A DNA stretch of 64,000 nt, from assembly GCF_003287355.1 (NCBI RefSeq), contig NZ_QMIM01000021.1, positions 24,083 through 88,082 of the forward strand, given 5' to 3'. Position numbers and translations under genes: made by a program. The notes beneath the pieces were generated by a model. That model ran no database searches. It worked only from the letters and a program-made list of their open reading frames with translations, and was not told where the DNA came from. Positions 35,086-45,241 of the stretch are shown here, one piece after another (the first letter of the stretch is position 1; each line of letters opens with the position of its first letter). This DNA comes from Halorubrum sp. 48-1-W (GTDB lineage Archaea; Halobacteriota; Halobacteria; Halobacteriales; Haloferacaceae).

Positions 35086-35994
35086 CTAGACGCCGCGGCC
35101 CTGGAGCTTCTCCGCTTCGGGCAGCGACTCGTTCGACTGCCCTTTCATCCCCTTGCCGATCCCGGTGGCGATGGCGGCGAGCTCGTCGGGGTCGTCCCAG
35201 TTGTTGACGGCCTCGACGATCGCGTTGCCCATCTCGACGGGGTCCTCCGCGCCGAAGATGCCGGAGCCGACGAAGATGCCGTCACAGCCGTGGTACATCA
35301 TTAGCGCGGCGTCCGCGGGCGTCGCGATCCCGCCGGCCGCGAAGTTGACGACCGGGAGCCGACCGAGGTCGGCGGTCTCATGGACCAGGTCGCGGGGTGC
35401 GCCGTGCTCGCGGGCCCACTTCTCGCGCTCCTCGTGGTTGAGTCCCGAAAGCGTCCGGATCTGGTTTTTGATCGTGCGCTGGTGTTTGACCGCCTGGTTG
35501 ACGTCCCCGGTGCCGGCCTCGCCCTTCGTGCGGATCATGGCCGCGCCCTCGCGGATCCGCCGGAGCGCCTCCGGCAGGTCCCGTGCGCCGCAGACGAACG
35601 GCGAGGCGAAATCGCGCTTGTCGGTGTGGTACTCGTCGTCGGCGGGCGTGAGCACCTCGCTCTCGTCGATCATGTCGACGCCGAGCGACTCGAGGATCTC
35701 CGCCTCCTTGCGGTGACCGATCCGCGATTTTCCCATCACGGGGATGGAGACCTCGTCGATGATCTCGGTGACGTTCGCGGGGTCGGGCATCCGGGCGACG
35801 CCGCCGCGCTTTCGGATGTCGGCCGGGACGGCCTCCAGCGCCATCACCGCGACCGCGCCGGCGTCCTCCGCGATGCGGGCCTGCTCGCGGGTGACGACGT
35901 CCATGATGACGCCCCCCTTCTGCATCCGCGCGAAGCCGCGCTTGACGAGCTCGGTGCCCCGCTTCAGTTCCTCCAGATCCGTAGGCTCGGGCAT
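35086..35994 (-). CDS. pdxS: Pyridoxal 5'-phosphate synthase subunit PdxS
   Basis: PdxS makes pyridoxal 5'-phosphate from ribose 5-phosphate, glyceraldehyde 3-phosphate and ammonia from the PdxT glutaminase. The 302-residue TIM-barrel protein starts at the ATG at 35994. Lys in [17 protein letters not shown] and Lys in [17 protein letters not shown] are the two active-site lysine blocks, and [20 protein letters not shown] forms the phosphate-binding loop. pdxT is not in this window. A longer frame to 36138 has no start support. Confidence 0.96.
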   Translation of the reverse strand: MPEPTDLEELKRGTELVKRGFARMQKGGVIMDVVTREQARIAEDAGAVAVMALEAVPADIRKRGGVARMPDPANVTEIIDEVSIPVMGKSRIGHRKEAEILESLGVDMIDESEVLTPADDEYHTDKRDFASPFVCGARDLPEALRRIREGAAMIRTKGEAGTGDVNQAVKHQRTIKNQIRTLSGLNHEEREKWAREHGAPRDLVHETADLGRLPVVNFAAGGIATPADAALMMYHGCDGIFVGSGIFGAEDPVEMGNAIVEAVNNWDDPDELAAIATGIGKGMKGQSNESLPEAEKLQGRGV

Positions 35995-36113
35995 ATCGAT
36001 CGGTAGGATCGCGGGCCACTTAACGGGTCGCTTTCGGCGGAATACCGGCCGTCGATCGGCGCGGTTCCGAGCGTCGCGGTCGTCGGTCCCTCGCCGTGTC
36101 GACCGGGACGCCT

Positions 36114-36170
36114 CACCACAAACTCGAAACGTCACCACAAACTCGAAACGTCACCGCAAACTCGAAGACG
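36114..36170. repeat. 19-bp tandem repeat upstream of mobA
   Basis: The unit caccacaaactcgaaacgt occurs perfectly at 36114-36132 and 36133-36151, with a third diverged copy at 36152-36170. It ends 21 nt before the mobA ATG, where promoter or operator sites would lie, and between divergent pdxS and mobA. Confidence 0.9.
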
Positions 36171-36191
36171 GTCGCCCGCGAGGACTCACGC

Positions 36192-36869
36192 ATGCCGACC
36201 GGAGCCATCATCGCGGGCGGGCGGTCGACGCGCTTCGGCGACGCGGACAAATCCGTCGCCGAACTCGGCGGGGTTCCGATGATCCGTCGGGTCGCCGACC
36301 GACTGGCGGGCGTCGACGACCCGGTCCCGCCGGGCGCGTCGCGGGCCGCCGGCTGTGACCCGGTCGTCGACGACCTCGTCGTGAACTGTCGGCCGGACCA
36401 GCGCGAGGCGATCGCGGAGGCGTTGGACGGGTATCCCCTCCCGACCCGGTGGGCGCTCGACGACGAGCCCGACCGCGGGCCGCTCGCGGGGATCCGCAAC
36501 GCCTGCCGGGCTACCCCCGGCGAGTACGCGCTCGTCGTCGCCTGCGACGTCCCGTTCGTCGACCCGTCGTTCGCAGCGACGCTGTTCGCCGACGCGGCTG
36601 TCGCCGACGCCGACGCGGCGATCCCCCGGCTCGACGACCGGTGGTTCCAGACGACGCAGGCGGTCTACCGCGCCGACGCGACGACGGCCGCCTGCGACCG
36701 GGCGCTCGCCCGCGGCGACGGGAAGGTCCTCGCAGCCGTCGAGGAGCTGTCGGTCGTCCGCGTCGACGACGCGACGATCCGCGAGCGGACGACGGAACAC
36801 ACCTTCACGAACGTCAACACCCGCGAGGAGTTCGAGGCGGCGGAGGCCCGCCTCGCCGAGTACGTCTGA
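36192..36869 (+). CDS. mobA: Molybdenum cofactor guanylyltransferase MobA
   Basis: MobA attaches GMP to molybdopterin to make the guanine dinucleotide cofactor. The 225-residue nucleotidyltransferase has the N-terminal GTP-binding signature IIAGGRSTRFGDADKSVAEL, the GPLAGI segment near residue 99 and VACDVPFVDP near 117 with the metal-binding Asp. The tail NVNTREEFEAAEARL is typical. The cofactor links it functionally with the tungstate importer 10 kb away. Confidence 0.9.
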   Translation: MPTGAIIAGGRSTRFGDADKSVAELGGVPMIRRVADRLAGVDDPVPPGASRAAGCDPVVDDLVVNCRPDQREAIAEALDGYPLPTRWALDDEPDRGPLAGIRNACRATPGEYALVVACDVPFVDPSFAATLFADAAVADADAAIPRLDDRWFQTTQAVYRADATTAACDRALARGDGKVLAAVEELSVVRVDDATIRERTTEHTFTNVNTREEFEAAEARLAEYV

Positions 36870-36912
36870 CGCGGTCGCTCCGATCGCTCCCGCCCCGTCG
36901 GCCCCTGCCCCA

Positions 36913-37449
36913 TCAGCCCCGGAGGACCTCGTAGGCGCGGTTCAGCTCCTTGAACGCCTCCTCGTCGCCGTCCTCTGCGTCGGGGTGGAGCCGTTTCGCC
37001 CGCTCGCGGTACGTGGAGCGGACGGTCTCGCGGTCGGCGCTCGGGTCGAGGTCCAGCGTCGCGTACGCCTCCCGCTCGGACATCGCCCGCGTGGAGGGTG
37101 CCCGGTCACGGGGGTCGCGGGAGCCGTTCCCGAAGCGTCCGGACCGCGATGCGTCGGTCCCAGTCCGTCCGCCGGCTCCGGCACTGCGATACGCGTCGCG
37201 GCGGTTCTCACCGGCGCGGGCGCGCTGTCGCGCGCGCTCGCGCTCCGTCGGCCCGATCCGGTCGGCCTCGCGGCGCACCCGCTCGCGGAGCCGGCCGCTG
37301 GCGTGGAACCACATGAGGTACGCCGCCACCCCGAACGGGACGGCGACCGCCAACAACAGCGGGTTGACGACGACGCCGGCGACGACGAGGAGCGCCGTCA
37401 GCCCGACGAACGTCGCAGTTATTCCCACGAGGACGGTGCTGTTCGTCAC
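36913..37449 (-). CDS. Membrane-anchored J-domain (DnaJ-like) protein
   Basis: The 178-residue protein starts at GTG. It has two hydrophobic helices at about residues 5-47 (VGLTALLVVAGVVVNPLLL, VAVPFGVAAYLMWF), an Arg-rich linker, then a C-terminal J domain (AYATLDLDPSADRETVRSTY, RLHPDAEDGDEEAFKELNRA) with the HPD motif that stimulates Hsp70/DnaK ATPase. It lacks the G/F and zinc regions, so it is a specialised co-chaperone at the membrane. It is convergent with mobA. Confidence 0.85.
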   Translation of the reverse strand: MTNSTVLVGITATFVGLTALLVVAGVVVNPLLLAVAVPFGVAAYLMWFHASGRLRERVRREADRIGPTERERARQRARAGENRRDAYRSAGAGGRTGTDASRSGRFGNGSRDPRDRAPSTRAMSEREAYATLDLDPSADRETVRSTYRERAKRLHPDAEDGDEEAFKELNRAYEVLRG

Positions 37450-38076
37450 GGTCGCACTGGGGGTTCCAGAACTGTAAGGCTCCCGGGCGGGACTCCCCCG
37501 TCATCGCCGCTACTGGAACGGGGATCCCGATCGATATCGGTGTGAACGGAGGAGGATCGTTGCTGGCGCGGTAAAGGCGACTTCGGAGAACACCGCCAAA
37601 GCCCCAGCCGCTCGGTACTACAGAGCAGCGAGTACGACTTCGGAGAACACCGCCAAAGCCCCAGCCGCGAGGCGGGCGCACGCTCGTTGTGCTCCTCAGT
37701 CGCTCACTCCGTTCGCTCCCTGCGGTGCTTACGTCGCCTGCGCCCGCCTCGCGCCTGCCCCTTTGAGTCCCACCCCGCACAGCCCCGCACCGCACCTCAC
37801 ACCTCCCCAGCCTCGCGACTCGCTTCGCTCGCCGCGTCCAGCGAGGGACCGAAGGTCCCTCTGGCAGCCGGCGCGAAGCGCCGGCGACCTCGCGGGCTCC
37901 TCGCGCCCTATCGGGCGCTCGGAGGCGCGCCACCGCGATCGCTCGTTCTTTGGGCTGATTTAAACGGATCCTGTGTCTGGTGTCTGAACCGTTCGATTAC
38001 ACCCTCGGTTCGTCTCGAGCGCCGCTCCACCCGTCGGTCCGTGTCGTTTATACTTGCGGACGACCCGGTTGCGGGT
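37450..38076. other. Intergenic region holding interspersed element copy C and the mutS promoter
   Basis: This 627-bp gap holds the J-domain gene promoter (left), repeat copy C (37555-37963) and about 110 bp before mutS. A TATA-like gtttatac lies near 38046-38053, 24-31 nt before the mutS ATG. Open frames across it are by-products of GC-rich repeat DNA. Confidence 0.75.
37555..37963 (+). repeat. Interspersed structured element, copy C (longest)
   Basis: It starts gatcgttgctggcgcggta. A 33-bp segment ending in CCAAAGCCCCAGCCG occurs twice (37578-37610, 37635-37667). The second copy opens a 15-bp perfect stem, 37666-37680 with 37739-37753. CTGCCCCTTTGAGTCCCAC follows the stem, then the CCGCACCTCACACCTCCCCAG block, then several hairpins, including the same 19-mer gccggcgcgaagcgccggc (37867-37885) as copy B. 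It ends before gatttaaacgg. Confidence 0.88.
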
Positions 38077-40914
38077 ATGTCAACGGCGGACCGGGAGACG
38101 GTTACGGGGGTTCCGCCCGGGATCGCGACAGCCCGCGAGGAGCTCACGCCGATGCTCTCACAGTACGCGGAGCTGTGTGCTGCCCACGAGGACGCCCTCG
38201 TCCTCTTCCAGGTCGGCGACTTCTACGAGGCGTTCTGCGAGGCCGCCGAGGCCGTCGCGCGCGTGTGCGAAGTCACGCTCACCGAGCGCTCCGACTCGAC
38301 CGGCGACTACCCGATGGCGGGGATCCCCATCGACAACGCCGGCTCCTACCTCGAGGCGTTGCTCGACGCGGGCTACCGCGTCGCGATCGGCGACCAGGTC
38401 GAGGACGCCGAGGCAGCCTCCGGGCTCGTCGACCGCGCCGTGACGGAGGTGATCACGCCGGGGACCGTCGTCGAGGACGACCTCCTGGAGTCGGGGACGA
38501 CCAACTACGTCGCAGCGGTGACCGTCGAGCGGGAGGCGTCCGGGACCGACCGCGACACGGCCCCGACGCTCGGGCTCGCTGCCGTCGACGTCGCCACCGG
38601 CGAGTGTCTCGTCACCGCGGGTGATCCGGCCACCGTCGGCGAGGAACTCGACCGGATCGCGCCCGCGGAGGTGATCGTCGGCCCCGGGGTCGTCGATGCC
38701 GACCGCCCGGACTTCGATCCCACTGCCGGCGACCCGGACCGGACGGTCCACGGTCACGACCCCGCCGTCTTCGAGCGCTCGGCCGCGATCGGTCGGCTGG
38801 AGCCGTACGTCCCGGCGCCCGAGCGGCGGTTCGCCTGCGACGCGGAGCTTCGCGCAGCGGGCGCGGTGTTGGCGTACGCGGAGTACACGCAGGGGGACGA
38901 CGGCCCGCTCGAGTACGTCTCGCGGGTCCGGCGGTACGACCCCCGCGACCGGCTACGGCTCGACGCGGCGGCACAGCGCAGCCTCGAACTCTTCGAGAAC
39001 CGCGGGCTCGGCGCGAGCGACACGCTGTTCGACGTCCTCGATTCGACGAACTGTGCGCTCGGCCGGCGGTGTCTCGAGCGGTGGCTCCGGCGGCCCCTCG
39101 TCGACGCCGAGGCGATCCGCTCGCGCCACGACGCGGTGGGCGAACTCGCGGACCGGACGCTCGTCCGTGAGGGGATCGCGGACGCGCTCGCGACCGCCTA
39201 CGACCTCGAACGGCTCGTCGGCCGGGTCTCCCGCGGTCGCGCGGACGCCCGCGACCTCCGGTCGCTGTACGCCACGCTCGCGGTCGTGCCCGAGCTGAAG
39301 GCGACGCTCTCGGGCGCGGCGGGGGACGACGCTGGAGTCGCCGACCCCCGGACCGACCACCTCCGCGCCCTCCGCGACCGGCTTGACGAACTCGGCGAGG
39401 TCCGCGATCTGATCGACTCGGCGATCGCGGCCGATCCGCCCCAGGAGATCACCGAGGGTGGCGTGATCCGCGAGGGGTTCGACGACGACCTCGACGACCT
39501 CCGATCGACCGAGCGGGCGGGTCGCGAGTGGGTCGCCGACCTGGAGGCGCGCGAACGCGAGCGCACCGGGATCGACTCGCTGTCGGTCGGTCACAACCGG
39601 GTCCACGGCTACTACATCGAGGTGACCGACGCCAACCTCGATCGGGTGCCCGACGACTACCGCCGCCGCCAGACGCTGAAGAACAGCGAGCGGTACTACA
39701 CGCCCGCGCTGAAGGAGCGCGAGGAGGAGATCGTCGGGGCGGCCGAACGCGCGGACGCCCTGGAGTACGAGCTGTTCGTCGAGGTCCGCGACCGGGTCGC
39801 AGCGGAGACCGAGCGGGTCCAGGCGCTCGCGGACGCGCTCGGCGAACTGGACGCGCTGGCGTCGCTCGCAGCGGTCGCCGTCGCGAACGACTACGTCCGC
39901 CCCGCGGTCGTCGACGACCCCGAGGCGGGGATCGAGATCGAGGGCGGCCGGCACCCGGTCGTCGAGCGGACCGAGGAGTCGTTCGTGCCGAACGACGCGG
40001 ACCTCCCGCGGGGGTCGGTCGCGGTGATCACGGGACCGAACATGAGCGGGAAGTCGACGTACATGCGGGCGGTGGCGCTCGCCGTCGTGCTCGCGCAGGT
40101 CGGCTCGTTCGTCCCGGCGCAGACGGCCCGGCTCCCCGTCTTCTCCCGGCTGTTCACGCGCGTGGGCGCCTCCGACGACATCGCCGGCGGCCAGTCGACG
40201 TTCATGCGCGAGATGAGCGAGCTGACGGAGATCCTCCACGACGCCGGCCCCGACTCGCTCGTCCTCTTGGACGAGGTCGGCCGCGGCACCGCCACCACCG
40301 ACGGGCGCGCCATCGCCCGCGCAGCCGCGGAGTTCGTCCACGACGAGCTGGGGGCGACGACGCTGTTTGCCACCCACTACCACGACCTCACGGACCTCGC
40401 CGCCGAGCGCGAGCGCGCGTTCAACCTCCACTTCACCGCCACCCGCGAGGACGGCGAGGTGACGTTCCTCCACCGGGTCGTCCCCGGCGCGTCCTCCTCG
40501 TCGTACGGGGTCGAGGTGGCCGAACTGGCCGGCGTGCCCGCCCCCGTCGTCGAGCGCTCGCGCGACCTCGTCGCCGAGGCGGAATACGGCGGCTCCGCCG
40601 ACTCCCCCGCCGATACGGCCCTCGACGACGGATCCGACCCCGACCTCGACGCGGTGGACGTCTCGCTCCGCGAGTTCCTCGAGGAGGAGTCCGAGGACCT
40701 CCCGGCGATCGAGTCGGCGGACGCTCCCACTGCCGGTTCCGACGTGGAGTCCGACGCGGACCCCGAGGCGGAGCCGGCCGCCGACGCGACGGGCGACCTC
40801 CCCCCGTCGGTCGCCGCGGAGTTGCGCGACCTGGACCTCGCGCGCACCACCCCGATCGAGGCGCTGAACGCCCTTCACGACCTTCAGAACCGGCTCGAAA
40901 ACGATGACCGTTGA
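38077..40914 (+). CDS. mutS: DNA mismatch repair protein MutS
   Basis: The 945-residue mismatch-recognition ATPase starts at the ATG at 38077. Domain I has the mismatch-binding Phe-x-Glu in [11 protein letters not shown] near residue 46. Connector, lever and clamp domains follow (residues 150-600). The ATPase has Walker [10 protein letters not shown] near 654, the [16 protein letters not shown]alker B/signature block and ATHYHDLT. An acidic stretch of about 90 residues separates the ATPase from a C-terminal helix-hairpin. It overlaps mutL by 11 bp, so the pair is co-expressed. Confidence 0.96.
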   Translation: MSTADRETVTGVPPGIATAREELTPMLSQYAELCAAHEDALVLFQVGDFYEAFCEAAEAVARVCEVTLTERSDSTGDYPMAGIPIDNAGSYLEALLDAGYRVAIGDQVEDAEAASGLVDRAVTEVITPGTVVEDDLLESGTTNYVAAVTVEREASGTDRDTAPTLGLAAVDVATGECLVTAGDPATVGEELDRIAPAEVIVGPGVVDADRPDFDPTAGDPDRTVHGHDPAVFERSAAIGRLEPYVPAPERRFACDAELRAAGAVLAYAEYTQGDDGPLEYVSRVRRYDPRDRLRLDAAAQRSLELFENRGLGASDTLFDVLDSTNCALGRRCLERWLRRPLVDAEAIRSRHDAVGELADRTLVREGIADALATAYDLERLVGRVSRGRADARDLRSLYATLAVVPELKATLSGAAGDDAGVADPRTDHLRALRDRLDELGEVRDLIDSAIAADPPQEITEGGVIREGFDDDLDDLRSTERAGREWVADLEARERERTGIDSLSVGHNRVHGYYIEVTDANLDRVPDDYRRRQTLKNSERYYTPALKEREEEIVGAAERADALEYELFVEVRDRVAAETERVQALADALGELDALASLAAVAVANDYVRPAVVDDPEAGIEIEGGRHPVVERTEESFVPNDADLPRGSVAVITGPNMSGKSTYMRAVALAVVLAQVGSFVPAQTARLPVFSRLFTRVGASDDIAGGQSTFMREMSELTEILHDAGPDSLVLLDEVGRGTATTDGRAIARAAAEFVHDELGATTLFATHYHDLTDLAAERERAFNLHFTATREDGEVTFLHRVVPGASSSSYGVEVAELAGVPAPVVERSRDLVAEAEYGGSADSPADTALDDGSDPDLDAVDVSLREFLEEESEDLPAIESADAPTAGSDVESDADPEAEPAADATGDLPPSVAAELRDLDLARTTPIEALNALHDLQNRLENDDR

Positions 40915-42688
40915 GCGTGGCAGTGGAACCGGTCCCGAAGGCGACGACAGCGACGTCGGGGACGCCCGCGTCCGCCGGCTCGCCCCGGCCACCGTGGACC
41001 GGATCGCCGCCGGCGAGGTGATCACCCGGCCCGCGCGGGTCGTCGCCGAACTGGTCGACAACGCGCTCGACGCCGACGCCTCCCGGGTCGAGGTCGCGGT
41101 CGACGGCGACGGCACGGACCGGATCCGGGTCGCGGACGACGGCCACGGGATGGACCGCGCGGACGCCCGGCTCGCGGTCGAGCGACACGCGACGAGCAAG
41201 CTCGCGCCCGACGGCGACCCGGTGGGCGTCGCCTCGCTCGGGTTTCGCGGCGAGGCGCTCGCGGCGGTCGCCGACGCCGCGCGCCTCGAGGTGACGACCA
41301 ACGACGGCGGCGCGGTCGGGACGCGGGTCGCCGTCGGCCCGCGGAGCGGTGCGGACGCCGAACCCGAGGTGAGCGACGCCGGCCGCGCCCGCGGGACGAC
41401 CGTCGTCGTCCGCGACCTGTTCTCGACCCGCCCGGCTCGGCGGGAGTCGCTCGCCGGCACGCGCGCGGAGTTCGTGCGGACCTCCCGACTGGTCGCCGAC
41501 TACGCGCTCGCGAACCCGGACGTCGCCTTCACGCTCGAACACGACGGATCGACGACGCTGTCGACGCCCGGAACCGGCGTCACCGACGCCCTGTTCGGCG
41601 TCTACGACCGGGAGACGGCGAGCAGGTCGACCGAGGTGTCGGCGAGCGTCACGGTCGACGTCGACGGGGGCGGGGCGGTCGACGCCGACGAAGGCGGGGC
41701 GGTCGACGGCAACACGGGGGAAACGGTCGACGTCGGCGTCTCCGGCGCGCTCGCGTACCCCTCCGTCACCCGTGCCGGCAGCGACCACCTCCGGGTCTCG
41801 GTCAACGGCCGCCCCGTGCGCGCCGACGGGCTCGCGGGCGCGGTACGGGCGGGATACGGTCGGCTACTCCCGGACGGCAGAGAGCCGGTCACTGCCGTCG
41901 ACGTCGCGGTCCCGCCCGGACGCGTCGACCCGAACGTCCACCCGGCGAAACGCGAGGTGGGGCTCCGCGACGCCGGCGCGGTCGCCGACGCGGTCGAGTC
42001 GGTCGTCGCGGACGCGCTCACCGGCGCGGACCTCCGGCGAAAGGCGGACGTCGCGACCGACCTCGAGACCGCGCTCGCCCCGGTCGGGGAGGCGGACGGC
42101 GCCCGTGCGGGGACGTTCGCGGACGCGGAGCCGATCGGGACGTTCCGCGACCTCTACGCGCTCGTCGAGTCGGGCGACGAACTGCTCGTTATCGACGCCC
42201 ACGCCGCCCACGAGCGCGTGAACTACGAGCGGCTCGCCCGCGCGTTCGCGGACGACCCCGTTCCCACCGCCGTCGTCGACCCGCCGGCGACGCTGTCCCT
42301 GTCGGCCGGGGAGGCCGTGGCCGCGGAGGCGCACGCCGAGACGCTCGACGCGCTCGGGTTCGAGACCGAACCGTTTGGCGGCGGGACGGTCCGGGTTCGG
42401 ACGGTCCCGGCTCCGTTCGGCCGGACCGTGGACCCGGCGGCCCTGCGCGACGCCCTCGCGACGCTGTCGGCGGGCGAGACGCCGCGGGACGCCCGCGAGC
42501 GACTCTTGGCCGACCTGGCGTGCCATCCCTCGCTGAAGCGGGGCGACGCGATCGACCGCTCGGCGATCCGTGCGTTACTCGATCGGCTCGACGAGTGTGA
42601 ACGCCCGTTCGCGTGTCCGCACGGCCGCCCGACGGTCCTCTCGGTCGCGGAGGCGACGTTCGTTGCCGGGTTCGAGCGGGACCGGTAG
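40904..42688 (+). CDS. mutL: DNA mismatch repair protein MutL
   Basis: The 594-residue GHKL ATPase has N-terminal motifs [11 protein letters not shown] near residue 50, [13 protein letters not shown] near 80 and [14 protein letters not shown] near 110. An acidic insertion (residues 245-275) breaks the second N-terminal subdomain. The C-terminal domain has [13 protein letters not shown], close to the DQHAxxExxxxE endonuclease motif, plus [11 protein letters not shown] and CPHGRPT, which together mark MutL as a likely nicking endonuclease. It begins inside the 3' end of mutS. Confidence 0.95.
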   Translation: MTVERGSGTGPEGDDSDVGDARVRRLAPATVDRIAAGEVITRPARVVAELVDNALDADASRVEVAVDGDGTDRIRVADDGHGMDRADARLAVERHATSKLAPDGDPVGVASLGFRGEALAAVADAARLEVTTNDGGAVGTRVAVGPRSGADAEPEVSDAGRARGTTVVVRDLFSTRPARRESLAGTRAEFVRTSRLVADYALANPDVAFTLEHDGSTTLSTPGTGVTDALFGVYDRETASRSTEVSASVTVDVDGGGAVDADEGGAVDGNTGETVDVGVSGALAYPSVTRAGSDHLRVSVNGRPVRADGLAGAVRAGYGRLLPDGREPVTAVDVAVPPGRVDPNVHPAKREVGLRDAGAVADAVESVVADALTGADLRRKADVATDLETALAPVGEADGARAGTFADAEPIGTFRDLYALVESGDELLVIDAHAAHERVNYERLARAFADDPVPTAVVDPPATLSLSAGEAVAAEAHAETLDALGFETEPFGGGTVRVRTVPAPFGRTVDPAALRDALATLSAGETPRDARERLLADLACHPSLKRGDAIDRSAIRALLDRLDECERPFACPHGRPTVLSVAEATFVAGFERDR

Positions 42689-42755
42689 CGGGCTCGCCGT
42701 CCCGGACGGCGCCCGCTCCGGAACCGTTTTGGTCCGTTCCCCCCTCCCTCGGCCC

Positions 42756-44387
42756 GTGCCGCTGGAGTCGAACGCACGAATCGTGGGCGAACTCGCCAGC
42801 CGCGGGTACAACGCCGAACGCGAGGCCGTGACCCTCCTCGCCGGCGCCGACGACCCCACTGCGGCGATCGAGGCTGTGGTGGAGGTTGCGCCCGACGACG
42901 CGCTCCGAGTCACGACCGAACACGTCCGGGTGGCCCTCGACGACCGGGAAGCCGCCGCGACCACTACGACCGCCGGATCGACGGCGAAACCCGCTGAACC
43001 CGACCGATCTCCAGTCGAAACGAAGGGGTCAGCGGTCGACACGGGGACCGCCCGGGTCGGTCGGACCGACGACGGCGAGACGGGCGACCCGTCCGACCCG
43101 CCGTCTGTCGGCGCGGCGGGTCCCGCGCCCCTCGACGGTTCGGACGAGCACGGGGGGACGTCTCACGACCGGGACCCGTCCCGTCGCGAGCTCGAGGTCG
43201 GCAACGACATGACCGGCCACAGCACGGGGACCGGCGAGTACGCCGACTTCGTCCGGACGTTCCGCGACCGCTACGAACGGCTCTCCGGGCTGTTGCGCGG
43301 CCGCGTCAACCACCGGCCGGCCGAGGCGATCGCCGACATGCCCGGCGGCAGCGACGCCGCGATGATCGGCCTGGTCAACGACGTGCGCTCCACCAAGTCG
43401 GGCCATTGGCTGATCGAACTCGAGGACACCACCGGGACGTTCCCCGCGCTCGTGATGAAGGACAAGGGGCTCGCCGACGTCGTCGACGAGATCCTCATGG
43501 ACGAGTGTCTCGCGGTGGAGGGAACGCTCGCCGACGACTCGGGGATCCTCTTCGCGGACTCGCTCCACTTTCCGGATATCCCGCGCACTCGCGTCACCGG
43601 GGGGGCTGACCGCCACGTCCAGGCCGCGCTGATCTCCGACGTCCACGTCGGCAGCCAGGAGTTCGTCGCCGACGCCTGGAGCCGCTTTACCGACTGGCTC
43701 CACACGTCGGAGGCAGGACCCGTCGAGTACCTGCTCATCGCGGGCGACATGGTCGAGGGCGTGGGCGTCTATCCCGACCAGGACGAGGAGCTCGACGTCG
43801 TCGACATCTACGAGCAGTACGAGCTGTTCGCGGAGTACCTCAAGGAGGTCCCCGCCGACACCGAGATCGTGATGATCCCCGGCAACCACGACGCCGTTCG
43901 GCTCGCGGAGCCACAACCCGGGTTCAACGACGAGCTCCGCTCTATCATGGACGTCCACGACGCCGAGATCGTCTCGAACCCCGCGACGGTCTCCGTCGAG
44001 GGCGTCGACGTGTTGATGTACCACGGCGTCTCGCTCGACGAGGTCATCGCCGAACTCCCCGAGGGGAAGGCCAGCTACGACGAGCCCCACAAGGCGATGT
44101 ACCAGCTCCTGAAGAAGCGTCACGTCGCCCCGCAGTTCGGCGGCCACACCCGCGTGGCTCCGGAGGAGCGCGACTACCTCGTGATCGACGACGTGCCGGA
44201 CGTGTTCCACACCGGCCACGTCCACAAGCTCGGTTGGGGGAAGTACCACGACGTGCTCGCGGTCAACTCCGGCTGCTGGCAGGCGCAGACCGACTTCCAG
44301 AAGTCCGTCAACATCGACCCCGACGCCGGCTACGCGCCGATCCTCGACCTCGACACCCTCGAGATGACCGTCCGGAAGTTCACCTAG
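42756..44387 (+). CDS. DNA polymerase D small subunit (DP1)
   Basis: This is the exonuclease subunit of the archaeal replicative polymerase PolD. The 543-residue protein starts at GTG 42756. An N-terminal domain and acidic linker fill about 1-180, an OB fold spans about 200-280, and the calcineurin-type phosphoesterase domain carries ISDVHVGSQ, LLIAGDMVEGVG, IPGNHDAVR, MYHGVSL, FGGHTRVAP and TGHVHKLG. All metal-binding motifs are intact, so 3' to 5' proofreading activity is expected. It follows mutL by 67 nt on the same strand. Confidence 0.95.
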   Translation: MPLESNARIVGELASRGYNAEREAVTLLAGADDPTAAIEAVVEVAPDDALRVTTEHVRVALDDREAAATTTTAGSTAKPAEPDRSPVETKGSAVDTGTARVGRTDDGETGDPSDPPSVGAAGPAPLDGSDEHGGTSHDRDPSRRELEVGNDMTGHSTGTGEYADFVRTFRDRYERLSGLLRGRVNHRPAEAIADMPGGSDAAMIGLVNDVRSTKSGHWLIELEDTTGTFPALVMKDKGLADVVDEILMDECLAVEGTLADDSGILFADSLHFPDIPRTRVTGGADRHVQAALISDVHVGSQEFVADAWSRFTDWLHTSEAGPVEYLLIAGDMVEGVGVYPDQDEELDVVDIYEQYELFAEYLKEVPADTEIVMIPGNHDAVRLAEPQPGFNDELRSIMDVHDAEIVSNPATVSVEGVDVLMYHGVSLDEVIAELPEGKASYDEPHKAMYQLLKKRHVAPQFGGHTRVAPEERDYLVIDDVPDVFHTGHVHKLGWGKYHDVLAVNSGCWQAQTDFQKSVNIDPDAGYAPILDLDTLEMTVRKFT

Positions 44388-44570
44388 CCTCCCGTCCCCG
44401 AGCTTTATTTCCGATACCGCGGCCAGTCCCGCCGTGACCTGACCGCCGTCCGCGGCGAACTCGACGGGAGCGCGACGCCCCGCCGCGGGATCCGACCCGT
44501 TCCGATCCGACGATCCGCGTCGCCTGTTCGCCATCCCACCTCACGATACGGCTCGGCGTATCCTCGCTGT

Positions 44571-45203
44571 TCAACGGTCGATCTCGACGCGCCCGCTCGT
44601 CGCGTCGTTGAGCCGTTCGACCAACGCCTCGACGTCGGTCACCGGCACGCGTAGCTCGAAGCGGGCCCGCTCGCCGTAGTCGGCGTCGAAGTCGACGCCC
44701 GTGGACTCGATCACGCCGCGGACCGTCCCGGAGTCGTCGTAGTCGGTCGACACGACCAGCCGGCGGTGTGGCCGTTCCTCGACCACGCCCGCCTCGTCGA
44801 CCGCGTCCTTGACCGCCCGGGAGTACGCGCGGGCGAGCCCGCCCACGCCGAGGTTCGTCCCGCCGTAGTAGCGCGTGACCACGCTCACGACGTTGCGGAG
44901 GTCCCGCTTTTCGAGGACGTTCAGCGCCGGCTTCCCCGCCGAGCCGCTCGGCTCGCCGTCGTCGTCGCCGTACTCCCGGAGCATCACGTCCGTCCCGGGG
45001 GTCCGCTCGGACGGCTCGGCCGCGGGAACCCGGTAGGCCGGCACGTTGTGGGTCGCGTCCGCGTACTCGTCCCTGACGGCCTCGACGAACGCCTCGGCCT
45101 TCTCGACGGTGTCGGCGGGCGCGACGTGGCCGAGGAACTCCGATCCGCGGACCTCGAACCTCGCCGTCGCACGCCCCGCAACCGTGCGGTAGGTGTCGCT
45201 CAC
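44571..45203 (-). CDS. IMPACT/YigZ-family protein
   Basis: The 210-residue protein has the N-terminal UPF0029/IMPACT domain (RGSEFLGHVAPADTVEKAEA, THNVPAYRV, DGEPSGSAGKPAL, VSVVTRYYGGTNLGVGGLAR) and a C-terminal DUF1949 ferredoxin-like domain. Members are thought to act in translation control or peptide/RNA binding, but the reaction is unknown. Start GTG 45203. Confidence 0.9.
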   Translation of the reverse strand: MSDTYRTVAGRATARFEVRGSEFLGHVAPADTVEKAEAFVEAVRDEYADATHNVPAYRVPAAEPSERTPGTDVMLREYGDDDGEPSGSAGKPALNVLEKRDLRNVVSVVTRYYGGTNLGVGGLARAYSRAVKDAVDEAGVVEERPHRRLVVSTDYDDSGTVRGVIESTGVDFDADYGERARFELRVPVTDVEALVERLNDATSGRVEIDR

Positions 45204-45241
45204 GACCGTCGATCCGGGGCTCGGCTAATAAGGCGTGTCGG

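Noticed and set aside
37555..37963. Interspersed element as an insertion sequence
   Set aside because: No transposase frame, no terminal inverted repeat or target duplication could be seen at the edges of any copy.
37546..38076. N-terminal extension of MutS (frame open from 37687)
   Set aside because: It translates repeat copy C. MutS homology begins at the ATG at 38077, which has a TATA box before it.
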